DNA of 12,198 nt from NCBI GenBank assembly GCA_036397815.1, contig DASWIE010000089.1, positions 1-12,198 of the forward strand, in the 5' to 3' direction. Shown one piece after another: positions 1-6,560 of the stretch (its first letter is position 1; every line of letters starts with the position of its first letter). Source of the DNA: DASQFY01 sp036397815 (GTDB lineage: Bacteria; Chloroflexota; Limnocylindria; QHBO01). The notes beneath the pieces were generated by a model. It was given only the letters and a program-made list of their open reading frames with translations, did not search any database and was not told the origin of the DNA. The position numbers and the translations under genes were made by a program.

Positions 1-42
1 GGTCCACAAGCATAGACCGATTCATGCCATGACGTGTCTTGT

Positions 43-555
43 TTAGGCGGCCACCGGCTTGCGGGACGGCCTGCTGGCCTTTCGCCGTGCCTTGCGCGGC
101 CGCCGCGGGGCGCGCGCGGGCGGGTCAGACGGTTCTGTGACACGAGTGGCCAAGCGCCGCCGAAGGCTTTCGTTGAGCGGCGGCAGCCTGGTGATTGACG
201 ACTCGGCGCCCTGCGAGATCAAGACGGCGATGGGCTGCGTAATGGATTCCCTGATGGGGAACGGGCGGAACACGCCGATGCCGTCGTTCGCCAGGGTGCG
301 ATCGAACGCCGGTCCGGCCGCCCCATTGGCGCGCCAGGCGGGCGCCATGTAGCGCGATCGCATCCGGGCGCGAACCTCCGCGGCACGGCTAACCACTCCG
401 TATGGCGGAATGCTTCGCGCTCTTGCCACTCCGCCGGCACCCATAGCGGCATGCAGCACGGCGAAGAGGATCGCGCCGGCGCCACCGATGGACAGCACGC
501 CGCCCACCCACATGGTGGTCCCCAGCAGACCGAGGATCCAATCCCCCGCGTACAT
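43..555 (-). CDS. Small membrane protein with basic C-terminal tail, unknown function
   Basis: I do not recognise this 170-residue protein. It begins with a hydrophobic, glycine-rich stretch (about residues 6-38, from WILGLLG to FAVLHAAM), which would form one long or two short membrane helices. A polar middle follows, and the last 26 residues carry 11 Arg/Lys interleaved with Pro and Ala, a tail that could contact nucleic acid or acidic lipids. The start is set by a perfect AGGAGG six bases before the ATG at 555; the frame is open further upstream to 708, but that part has no ribosome site and overlaps the preceding gene. It is the last gene of a minus-strand run, 83 bases after the nuclease-like gene. 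Coding status is supported by the ribosome site and hydrophobic segment, not by a known family. Confidence 0.6.
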   Translation of the reverse strand: MYAGDWILGLLGTTMWVGGVLSIGGAGAILFAVLHAAMGAGGVARARSIPPYGVVSRAAEVRARMRSRYMAPAWRANGAAGPAFDRTLANDGIGVFRPFPIRESITQPIAVLISQGAESSITRLPPLNESLRRRLATRVTEPSDPPARAPRRPRKARRKASRPSRKPVAA

Positions 556-561
556 GTCCAC

Positions 562-567
562 CCTCCT
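562..567 (-). promoter_or_regulatory. Ribosome binding site AGGAGG
   Basis: A full AGGAGG on the minus strand lies six bases before the ATG at 555. It decides the start of the small membrane protein against an in-frame extension to 708. Confidence 0.75.
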
Positions 568-618
568 GCCCGCGCGCATTCTTGCATAGCGCGTGCCAGC
601 AGGACGGTCATGAATTCG

Positions 619-635
619 GCGCGGCTGCGCCGCGT
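619..635 (-). terminator. Short GC-rich hairpin after the nuclease-like gene
   Basis: CGCGGC and GCCGCG (620-634) form a 6-bp stem with a 3-base loop, plus a G-T wobble pair at the base. It lies about four bases beyond the stop codon of the nuclease-like gene on the minus strand. No T tract follows, so it could be a weak terminator, an RNA-processing or stabilising hairpin, or chance in GC-rich DNA. Confidence 0.25.
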
Positions 636-638
636 GGA

Positions 639-1160
639 TCAGCCCTGGTACTCGACGATGGCGAAGCAGGCCAGGGGAATGCCCATGCGCAGCGCGGTAT
701 CGAGCCACCGCGCCTGGTAGGCCGTGATCCGATCGTGGCCAAATGGCTTGGACTGGACGAACAGGACCTCGCGCCCGCGCCAGGCCAGGATGTCCCAGGC
801 CCCGGCGTGCCCGGTCTGCTCGCTGACCTGGTCGAAGACCGATCGGGCCCGCGGCGAGGGCTCGACCACCTGCCCGATGTCGCGCCAGAAGGCCGTCCCA
901 CCCCAGTTCTTGAGCCAGGCAGCACCCCAGCCGTCGCGCTCCAAGAGGCGAAGCACCACGAACTCGGGGTAGAGCGCCGCGCCCTCGAATTCGAGGGCGG
1001 GCTTGTTGGGGATCGTCTTGTGGGTGGGCGGCAGCACATCGGTCCAGCGCGTCTCGGTGCGCAGGTAGGCGGGCACCTGGACCAGGCGGCCGGTCGACTG
1101 CAGCGCAACGGGCACGGTGCGGACCGAGCTCGCACCCAGGGCCAGTCCGAGCGCGTTCAT
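639..1160 (-). CDS. VRR-NUC-like PD-(D/E)XK nuclease domain protein (candidate)
   Basis: This is a 173-residue protein. Its C-terminal half has the layout of a small restriction-endonuclease-fold domain: a helix with Glu66 (YPEFVVLRLLERDGW), then Asp123 in AWDILAW, then a strand ending in Gln136-Ser-Lys138 (VLFVQSK), then a helix (ITAYQARWLDTALRMG) and a last strand (IPLACFAIVEY). The D...QxK arrangement with a following AYQ..WL helix is typical of VRR-NUC and Holliday-junction-resolvase-like nucleases. I infer a metal-dependent DNA nuclease. The N-terminal part (ALQSTGRLVQVPAYLRT) is not recognised. The ATG at 1160 is the first usable start after the preceding gene ends at 1211, but no clear ribosome site precedes it. 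It follows the small zinc protein by 50 bases, which suggests co-transcription. The fold assignment is by motif only. Confidence 0.55.
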   Translation of the reverse strand: MNALGLALGASSVRTVPVALQSTGRLVQVPAYLRTETRWTDVLPPTHKTIPNKPALEFEGAALYPEFVVLRLLERDGWGAAWLKNWGGTAFWRDIGQVVEPSPRARSVFDQVSEQTGHAGAWDILAWRGREVLFVQSKPFGHDRITAYQARWLDTALRMGIPLACFAIVEYQG

Positions 1161-1210
1161 CTGTGGCGAACCGGGGAGCGAGCTGGTGAGCTCGGCGAGG
1201 ATGGTCGTGG

Positions 1211-1546
1211 CTAGCTCGCGCGCTTGGAGGCTCGCGACGTCCTCGCCGCCGGCTTCGCCTCGATTAGGAGGTTGATGGCGCGGCGCGCCTGAAAGGCGGA
1301 CCGGTACGACTCCTGCGACGTCGTCCCATCGGTCGCGCGGTGATACCAGCCGCGCTCGACTGGGACGAAGTAGATCTCGAAGCCCTGGTAGGTCTCGGAC
1401 GGGCGAGGCGCCTCGGCAGGGAGGGCGCTGGGGCGACCGGTGGAGCTGCATCGGCCGCATCTGGAGGTCTGCATGCCGTGCCGGCAGGTTCGGCAGGCAG
1501 CGCAATGCTCGGGGGTGAATCCGTGGATGCAGGGATTGGCGGGCAT
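1211..1546 (-). CDS. Small protein with tandem CHCC zinc motif, unknown function
   Basis: This is a 111-residue protein whose N-terminus holds two copies of C-x-H-G-x5-C-x2-C exactly 15 residues apart: CIHGFTPEHCAAC at 6-18 and CRHGMQTSRCGRC at 21-33. Each copy supplies four potential zinc ligands (C6, H8, C15, C18 and C21, H23, C30, C33). After a proline-rich linker comes a small alpha/beta segment (about 50-95) with GWYHRATDGTTS and SAFQARRAINLL, then a basic tail. The ATG at 1546 follows an AGGA about nine bases upstream. The frame is open further upstream to 1792, but that stretch is low-complexity Arg/Ser/Thr sequence antisense in character and overlaps the peptidase gene. Downstream, 50 bases away, is a nuclease-like gene, so a nucleic-acid-binding role is plausible but unproven. 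I know no named family for it. Confidence 0.7.
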   Translation of the reverse strand: MPANPCIHGFTPEHCAACRTCRHGMQTSRCGRCSSTGRPSALPAEAPRPSETYQGFEIYFVPVERGWYHRATDGTTSQESYRSAFQARRAINLLIEAKPAARTSRASKRAS

Positions 1547-1610
1547 GAAGGCGTCCTGGTGAGGGACTACAGGGTACTCCAGATCCGGCCAGGCCGCCTC
1601 GGTACCTTGG

Positions 1611-2459
1611 TCAGAGGTCGGCGTTGAACGTGTCGCAGTCGTTCGGGTCGCCGGATTGATAGCCCGTTTGGAACCATTGCTGCCGCTGGTCCGATGAGCC
1701 GTGCGTCCACGTCTCCGGGGTAACCTGGCCCTGTGTCTGCTCCTGGATCCGGTCGTCACCGACGGCCTCGGCGGCACTGAGCGCTTGCCCAAGCTGCTCG
1801 TCGGTGATCGGGTTCAGGAAGCCGGTCTCGACCGCATTCGCCGCCCACACGCCGGCGTAGCAATCTGCCTGCAGCTCGATGCGGACGGCCTGGCTCTCGG
1901 CGCCGGTCCCGCCGCCGCCGGCCTGGAGCACGCCGAGCAGGTTCTGCACGTGATGGCCGTACTCGTGGGCGATGACGTAAGCCTCGGCGAACGGCCCGCC
2001 CTGAGCACCGAATTGCGTCTGCAGCTGATCGAAGAAGCCCAGGTCGATGTAGACGGTCGTGTCCGGCGGGCAGTAGAACGGGCCGACCGCGCTGGACGCC
2101 TGGCCGCACGCGGTGCTCACCGCACCTTCGTAGAACGCCGTCGGGGCGAGCTGGTACCCGTCGACGGCCTCGCTCCAGTACGCCTGCACGCTGTTCACGT
2201 AGCCGACGATCCGGCAGTCCTCGCGGGTATTGGCGTCGACATCGGTCTGGCATTCGGTGTTGATATCGACCTGCTCGCCGGTGCCGACCCGGGTGTTGAC
2301 CAGCGAGTCGATCGGGACCTGCGAGGGGTCGCCGCCCAGCAGCAGGAAGAGGGCGATCAGCACCACGCCGCCCAGGCCGCCGCCCAGCGCCAGGCCTGTC
2401 CCGCCCCGCAGATCGCGAACCTGTCTGGGATCGAGGCGCGCGCCTCGCCGGAAGGTCAT
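1611..2459 (-). CDS. ypfJ: Neutral zinc metallopeptidase, YpfJ family
   Basis: This 282-residue protein has the typical opening of the family, MTFRRGARLDPRQVRDLRG, then a single membrane segment (about 21-43, glycine- and leucine-rich), and then an extracytoplasmic domain. The zinc and catalytic site HEYGH is at 165-169 in the context YVIAHEYGHHVQNLLG. The downstream RIELQADCYAGVWA (193-206) carries the conserved Glu195 and Asp199 typical of the third-ligand region. Six cysteines (70, 82, 118, 130, 200, 275) could form disulfides outside the membrane. Members of this Pfam Zn_peptidase family are membrane-anchored; physiological substrates are generally unknown. The length is normal. The start matches the family N-terminus, although no good ribosome site is visible. 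It lies 37 bases after the DUF72 gene, so the two are probably one operon. The symbol is a family label rather than proof of orthology. Confidence 0.93.
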   Translation of the reverse strand: MTFRRGARLDPRQVRDLRGGTGLALGGGLGGVVLIALFLLLGGDPSQVPIDSLVNTRVGTGEQVDINTECQTDVDANTREDCRIVGYVNSVQAYWSEAVDGYQLAPTAFYEGAVSTACGQASSAVGPFYCPPDTTVYIDLGFFDQLQTQFGAQGGPFAEAYVIAHEYGHHVQNLLGVLQAGGGGTGAESQAVRIELQADCYAGVWAANAVETGFLNPITDEQLGQALSAAEAVGDDRIQEQTQGQVTPETWTHGSSDQRQQWFQTGYQSGDPNDCDTFNADL

Positions 2460-2496
2460 GGGGCGTATCGCTACCGCAAGTCGCGGGCCAGCGTCC

Positions 2497-3486
2497 CTAG
2501 CTTGCCTCGAGCATGGCCGCGAGCTCGCGGGCGTTGGTGGTGCCGTAGTTGGCGTAGCAGTTGTTCATCAGCACGTGCACGTCCTTGGCGGCGGCAGCGG
2601 CCTCGCGCACCCGCGGCGCCCACTCACCGAGCTCGTCGGAGTCGTACAGATAGCGGAAGCGCTCGACGACGGGGATGTTCTTCGCCTCCCAGGTCTCGAC
2701 CCGCCGGCCGTGGAAGCGGACGACCGCCAGCCTGGGCGAGGTGATGGCCACGATCGGGGGCAGCGAGGTCCTGGTCTGCGGCTCGTCGACCATGACGAAG
2801 GGGATCTGGTATTTCTCCAGGAAGCGCGTCGTGCGCTCGGCGTTCTTCTCGTTGAACCATGAGCCGTTCCGGAATTCGACCGCCAGACCGATGTCTCCCA
2901 GCCGCTCCCGCGCCTCCACGATGGCGTCACGGCTCTCGTTGGAGGGGAAGAACCAGCGCGGGTACTGCAGGAAGATCGCACCCAGCTTCCCCGCGGAGTG
3001 GAGCGGCTTCAGGCCGTCCAGGAACGCCTGCCAGATCGCGTCGTAGATCTCGGGCGGCAGGTCCTTGCCGTAGATCCGCTTCTTGTCCAGCAGCTCGGCC
3101 GGCAGCTCCTCGCGGATCTCTTTCGGCAGCCGATTCACCTCGGATGGCTGTCCGGTCATCAGGGCGTGCGCCTTGATGTCGAACGTGAAGTCAGGTGGCG
3201 TGCGCTCCAGCCAGGCCTCGCCCATGCGACGGGTGGGGAGGGCGTAGTACGTGGCGTCGACCTCGACGATGGGGAACTGGTCGGCGTAGTAGCGCAGCCG
3301 ATCCTCGGCGTTGGTGGCGTCGGGCGGGTAGAAGACGCCGGGAGCGGTCATGGTCGGATCGGTCCAGCTGGCGGTCCCGATCCGGACCGTGCCCTTCCCC
3401 AGCTTCAGCGGGTGGCGGGCCGCGACGGCGTTGGCCTCGCCGCGCTCGGCGGCGGCATCGGGCCCGGGATCGTGCTCGGCTGCCAT
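2497..3486 (-). CDS. yecE: DUF72 (YecE-like) TIM-barrel protein
   Basis: This 329-residue protein has DUF72 motifs in order: RIGTASWTDP near the N-terminus, VEVDATYYALP, FTFDIKAHALMTG, GAIFLQYPRWF, GLAVEFRNGSW, FVMVDEP, VRFHGRR, and VHVLMNNCYANYGTTNA near the end. DUF72 proteins are TIM-barrel-like and widespread in bacteria. Their biochemical role is not settled, so I assign none. The central insertion (LPKEIREELP to YGKDLPPEIYD) is also seen in longer members of the family as I remember them. The ATG at 3486 is chosen because GGAGGTG ends a few bases upstream (GGAGG at 3498-3494, seven bases before the start). An earlier in-frame ATG at 3510 would add eight residues with only a GGGGTGGG stretch before it. 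It is the first gene of the minus-strand run and is divergent from the MFS gene. Confidence 0.93.
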   Translation of the reverse strand: MAAEHDPGPDAAAERGEANAVAARHPLKLGKGTVRIGTASWTDPTMTAPGVFYPPDATNAEDRLRYYADQFPIVEVDATYYALPTRRMGEAWLERTPPDFTFDIKAHALMTGQPSEVNRLPKEIREELPAELLDKKRIYGKDLPPEIYDAIWQAFLDGLKPLHSAGKLGAIFLQYPRWFFPSNESRDAIVEARERLGDIGLAVEFRNGSWFNEKNAERTTRFLEKYQIPFVMVDEPQTRTSLPPIVAITSPRLAVVRFHGRRVETWEAKNIPVVERFRYLYDSDELGEWAPRVREAAAAAKDVHVLMNNCYANYGTTNARELAAMLEAS

Positions 3487-3493
3487 CAGCCCA

Positions 3494-3498
3494 CCTCC
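3494..3498 (-). promoter_or_regulatory. Ribosome binding site GGAGG
   Basis: GGAGG on the minus strand lies seven bases before the ATG at 3486 and favours that start over the ATG at 3510 for the DUF72 gene. Confidence 0.7.
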
Positions 3499-3644
3499 AA
3501 TCCCTGCCATCTACCCACCCCTAGGATGCTCGGGTGGTAATCATCCCCAGCCGACGGCCTGGTCACGCCTCATTGTGCTCGGCGGACGCGAGTCAGGGCA
3601 GCGGTCGTCGCGAAAATCACGCCCTGCATTCCACCGATGAGTAT

Positions 3645-3676
3645 TTGGCGGAATCGCACTGAACCCGCAGTAGACT
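3645..3676 (+). promoter_or_regulatory. Putative promoter giving a near-leaderless mRNA
   Basis: TAGACT at 3671-3676 fits a TANNNT -10 box and lies nine bases before the ATG at 3686. TTGGCG at 3645-3650 is a possible -35 with a long 20-base spacing. No ribosome binding site precedes the ATG, so transcription would begin at or within a few bases of the start codon. It lies in the 199-base divergent region between the DUF72 and MFS genes. In that region I also see a small CCACCC/GGGTGG inverted repeat (3515-3520 with 3532-3537) but no clear operator. Confidence 0.4.
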
Positions 3677-3685
3677 CCGAGTTCC

Positions 3686-5317
3686 ATGATCAGCAGCCTC
3701 GCTGCGGCCGCGGACGCCCTGCGGCGCGTGCTGGCGAACCGGGACATCCGCCGCGCCGAGCTGGCCTGGATGCTCGGCTGGGCCGCCGAGTGGGCGTGGC
3801 TGGTGGCCCTCCTGGTCTTCGCCTACAACGCCGGCGGCGTGGTGGTGGTCGGCGTGCTGGGGCTGGCGCGCACGCTGCCCGCGGCGATCCTCGCTCCCGT
3901 CCTGTCGACGATCTCCGATCGGCTGGCACGCCATCGGGTCCTGCTGGGCGTGCACGCCGGCAGGGCGGTGCTCATCGGTCTTGCGGCGGTGGCGGTCGGC
4001 CTCGGCTGGTCGGAGTGGGTCGTCTACCTTGTCGCGCCGCTCGATGCGCTGCTGGCTGTCCTGCATCGGCCGACCCACGCATCGATGCTGCCCGGGCTGG
4101 CGCGCTCGCCGGAGGAGCTCGTGGCTGCGAACGTCGCATCCAGCACGGTCGAGAACGTCGGGATCCTGGCCGGGCCGGCGGTTGGCGGCCTCCTGATCGC
4201 GGTGGCCGCCCCGGCGTGGTGGTTCGCGGTCCCGGGCGCGGGATTCGTCGTGGCGGCGATCGCGGTATCGGGCATCCAGCCGCCCCAGGCGTTGCGCCGC
4301 CCACCGCGCCCGAGCGCGATCGATACGCTGGTCGGGGGCGTGCGCGTGCTGGTCGACTTCCCGTACGCCGGGCTGGTGGTCGGGCTGTTCGCGGCCCAGA
4401 CCCTGGTGCGGGGCCTGCTGAGCGTGATGCTGGTGGTCGCGTCGGTCGAGCTGCTGGGGCTGGGTGAGGAGGGGGTCGGCTTCCTGAACTCGGCCATCGG
4501 AGCCGGAGGCCTGGTAGGCGCCCTCTCGACCATGGTGCTGGTCGGTCGGAGCCGGCTGGCCGGCACCTTCACGCTCGCGCTGGTGCTGTGGGGCGCCCCG
4601 ATCCTGCTCATCGGCCTGGCGCCGAACCCGATCTTTGCGGTCGCCTGCCTGGCCGTGGTCGGGGTCGGCAATGCTGTGCTGGACGTCTCCGGCTTCACCA
4701 TGCTGCAGCGCGGGGTGCCGAACGCGTTCCGCGGGCGAATCTTCGGCGCCCTCGAGGCGCTGGTGATGCTGATGGTCGGCATCGGGTCGGTGCTGGCGCC
4801 GGTCCTGATCGCGGCGCTTGACATCCGCGGCGGGCTAATCGCGACTGGCCTGCTGCTGCCGGTCCTGGCCCTCCTCTCCTGGCGCGCGGTCGCCGCCGCG
4901 GACGCCCGCGCGGTCATTCCCGCGCGCGAGCTGGCGCTGCTGCGTGGCGTCCCAATGCTGGCGCCGCTGCCACTGACCGTGCTCGAGCAGGTGGCGGGCG
5001 ACCTGGTGCCGGTGCGGTTCGCGGCAGGGGACCGGATCATCCACCGCGGCGAGGTGGGCGACCGCTTCTACATCCTGGCCGAGGGCGCCGCGGAGGTTCA
5101 GCTCGGCCCCGGGGCCGCCCGCGCGATGGGCCCCGGCGACTCCTTCGGCGAGATCGCCCTGCTCCGCGACGTGCCGCGTACCGCGAGCGTGAGCGCCACT
5201 AGCGACGTGATTGCGTACGCACTGGATCGCGAGGCATTCGTCTGCGCCGTGAGCGGTGATCGCCAGAGCGCGCGGGCCGCGGACGCCGTCATCGGCGAGC
5301 GGCTGCGCGGAAGCTAG
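3686..5317 (+). CDS. MFS permease fused to a C-terminal cyclic-nucleotide-binding domain
   Basis: This 543-residue protein joins a 12-helix-type major facilitator (about 1-405) to a soluble CRP/CNBD-like domain (about 412-543). Hydrophobic segments recur from residue 36 (WAWLVALLVF) through 400 (GLLLPVLALLSW). Family-type loops are visible, such as STISDRLARHRVLL (74-87) after the second helix and QRGVPNAFRGRIFGAL (341-356). The C-terminal part has VPVRFAAGDRIIHRGEVGDRF and a full phosphate-binding cassette, FGEIALLRDVPRTASV at 487-502. Glu489 and Arg498 are in the positions that hold the ribose and phosphate of cAMP/cGMP. I infer an efflux-type permease gated by a cyclic nucleotide or using this fold as a regulatory module; the substrate is unknown. 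No ribosome site precedes the ATG. The next gene begins 21 bases after its stop. Confidence 0.9.
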   Translation: MISSLAAAADALRRVLANRDIRRAELAWMLGWAAEWAWLVALLVFAYNAGGVVVVGVLGLARTLPAAILAPVLSTISDRLARHRVLLGVHAGRAVLIGLAAVAVGLGWSEWVVYLVAPLDALLAVLHRPTHASMLPGLARSPEELVAANVASSTVENVGILAGPAVGGLLIAVAAPAWWFAVPGAGFVVAAIAVSGIQPPQALRRPPRPSAIDTLVGGVRVLVDFPYAGLVVGLFAAQTLVRGLLSVMLVVASVELLGLGEEGVGFLNSAIGAGGLVGALSTMVLVGRSRLAGTFTLALVLWGAPILLIGLAPNPIFAVACLAVVGVGNAVLDVSGFTMLQRGVPNAFRGRIFGALEALVMLMVGIGSVLAPVLIAALDIRGGLIATGLLLPVLALLSWRAVAAADARAVIPARELALLRGVPMLAPLPLTVLEQVAGDLVPVRFAAGDRIIHRGEVGDRFYILAEGAAEVQLGPGAARAMGPGDSFGEIALLRDVPRTASVSATSDVIAYALDREAFVCAVSGDRQSARAADAVIGERLRGS

Positions 5318-5326
5318 TCGACGGGG

Positions 5327-5332
5327 TACGCT
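5327..5332 (+). promoter_or_regulatory. Possible -10 box for a leaderless transcript
   Basis: TACGCT fits TANNNT and lies six bases before the ATG at 5339, with no ribosome binding site between. It resembles the arrangement at 3671-3676, but no -35 is evident and six-base matches arise easily by chance. Confidence 0.2.
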
Positions 5333-5338
5333 CCATCC

Positions 5339-6478
5339 ATGGCGCGCGCACTGGTGCTCGGCGGTGGATTCGGCGGGATCGCCTGCGCGGTCGCGCTGCG
5401 CCAGCAGCTCACCGCGGCAGACGAGGTCCTGCTCGTGGACCGGCGAGAGGACTTCGTGATGGGGCTGCGCAAGACGTGGCACCTGCTCGGCATGTCGCCG
5501 CTCGCCTACGGCACGCGCCACCTCTCGATCCTGGCGGGACGGGGGATTGACGTCGTCACCGGCGAGATCACCGCGGTCGATCCGTCGTCACACATTGCGA
5601 CGGTTGACGGGCGAACGCTGGAGGCCGACGCCCTGGTCCTGGCAATGGGTGCACGCGTCGCGATGGAGGCGATCCCCGGCCTCGCCGAGCATGGCCACAA
5701 CGTCTGGACCCGCGAGGGGTTGGAGCATGGCCAGGCCGCCGTCGACGCGTTCCGCGGCGGCCGAGTGGCGGTCGGCATCTTCGGGATGCCGCACCCGTGC
5801 CCGCCGGCACCGTACGAGCTGGCGCTGCTGCTGGCCGACCGCTTCGAGGACCGAGGGATCGAGGCGGAGGTCACCGTCTTCGGGCCGGCGCCGATCACGC
5901 TGCCGATCGTCGGAGCTGCCGGCTGCGCCACGCTGGACGCCCGGCTGGACGAGCGCGGGATCCCGTTCCTGCCCGGCCACGCCGCCACGCAGGTGGATGC
6001 CGGCGCGGTGCGTTTCGACGGCCAGCCGGACCTGCCCTTCGACCTGCTGCTGGCGGTGCCGCCGCATCGGGCGCCATCGGTCCTGATCCAGGCGGGGCTT
6101 GCCCAGCCCGACGGCTGGGTGAAAGTGGACCGTGCAACGCTGGAGACCGGCTGGCCACGGGTGTGGGCGATCGGGGATTGCACGGCCATCGGCCTCTCGA
6201 ATGGCATGGCGCTGCCGAAGGCGGGCCTCTTCGCCGAGCGGGAGGGCGATGTCGTTGCCGCGCGGATCGCGGCGATCTTGGGCGGGGACGAGCCCACCGC
6301 CACCTTCGACGGCAACGGAGCCTGCTTCATCGAGATGGGCGGCGGCGAAGCGAGCATGATCCGCGGCGATTTTTTCGCCGATCCGCCGGCCGTCGAGCTG
6401 ACGCTGCCCACCCACGAGCAGCGTGAGGCGAAGGAGCGCTTCGAGGAGGAGCGGCTGGCTCGCTGGTTCGGCGCCTAA
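5339..6478 (+). CDS. FAD-dependent oxidoreductase, sulfide:quinone reductase / flavocytochrome-c-like
   Basis: This 379-residue flavoprotein has an N-terminal dinucleotide-binding motif, VLGGGFGGIACAVALR (6-21), the central LAMGA at 101-105, and the second FAD motif VWAIGDCTA (275-283) followed by LPKAGLFAEREGDVVA. It belongs to the two-dinucleotide-domain family that includes NADH dehydrogenase II, sulfide:quinone reductase (SQR) and FccB. Two cysteines resemble the redox pair of SQR/FccB: Cys154 in PHPCPPAPYE and Cys329 in GACFIEMGGGEAS, about 175 residues apart. This suggests oxidation of sulfide or a related thiol with electrons going to quinone or another acceptor, but the substrate cannot be read from sequence. 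There is no signal peptide, so it is probably cytoplasmic or membrane-associated. The ATG at 5339 sits directly before the Rossmann strand. No ribosome site is seen. Confidence 0.85.
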   Translation: MARALVLGGGFGGIACAVALRQQLTAADEVLLVDRREDFVMGLRKTWHLLGMSPLAYGTRHLSILAGRGIDVVTGEITAVDPSSHIATVDGRTLEADALVLAMGARVAMEAIPGLAEHGHNVWTREGLEHGQAAVDAFRGGRVAVGIFGMPHPCPPAPYELALLLADRFEDRGIEAEVTVFGPAPITLPIVGAAGCATLDARLDERGIPFLPGHAATQVDAGAVRFDGQPDLPFDLLLAVPPHRAPSVLIQAGLAQPDGWVKVDRATLETGWPRVWAIGDCTAIGLSNGMALPKAGLFAEREGDVVAARIAAILGGDEPTATFDGNGACFIEMGGGEASMIRGDFFADPPAVELTLPTHEQREAKERFEEERLARWFGA

Positions 6479-6550
6479 GCCCGAGCGGAAGTCCGACGAA
6501 CGTGGCACCATCGGTCCAGCGCGGGCCAGTCGGGACCGCGACACCCTGCT

Positions 6551-6554
6551 GGAG
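6551..6554 (+). promoter_or_regulatory. Ribosome binding site GGAG
   Basis: GGAG lies six bases before the ATG at 6561. It fixes the start of the CADD-family gene and rules out the open stretch running back to 6423 inside the oxidoreductase gene. Confidence 0.6.
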
Positions 6555-6560
6555 ACGCCA

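Noticed and set aside
582..1214. Plus-strand open frame of about 210 residues over the nuclease-like gene
   Set aside because: No ribosome site or recognisable domain is present; the minus-strand frame has a coherent nuclease-like core and fits the run of co-directional genes.
1547..1792. Upstream extension of the zinc-motif protein to 1792
   Set aside because: The added 82 residues are low-complexity Arg/Ser/Thr sequence overlapping the peptidase C-terminus, whereas the motif-bearing protein starts cleanly at 1546.
1701..2744. Long plus-strand open frame across the peptidase and DUF72 genes
   Set aside because: It is antisense to two recognised genes with clear family motifs, is rich in Arg/Ala/Gly with no domain, and reflects high third-position GC.
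4024..5040. Minus-strand open frame inside the MFS-CNBD gene
   Set aside because: The composition is Ser/Thr/Arg/Pro-rich and low in complexity, typical of the antisense of a GC-rich membrane protein.
5506..6544. Two long minus-strand open frames over the flavoprotein gene
   Set aside because: Both are antisense to a gene with complete FAD-binding motifs and show no domain of their own.
6423..6560. N-terminal extension of the CADD-family gene
   Set aside because: The extra residues overlap the flavoprotein gene in another frame and do not resemble the family; a ribosome site precedes the ATG at 6561.
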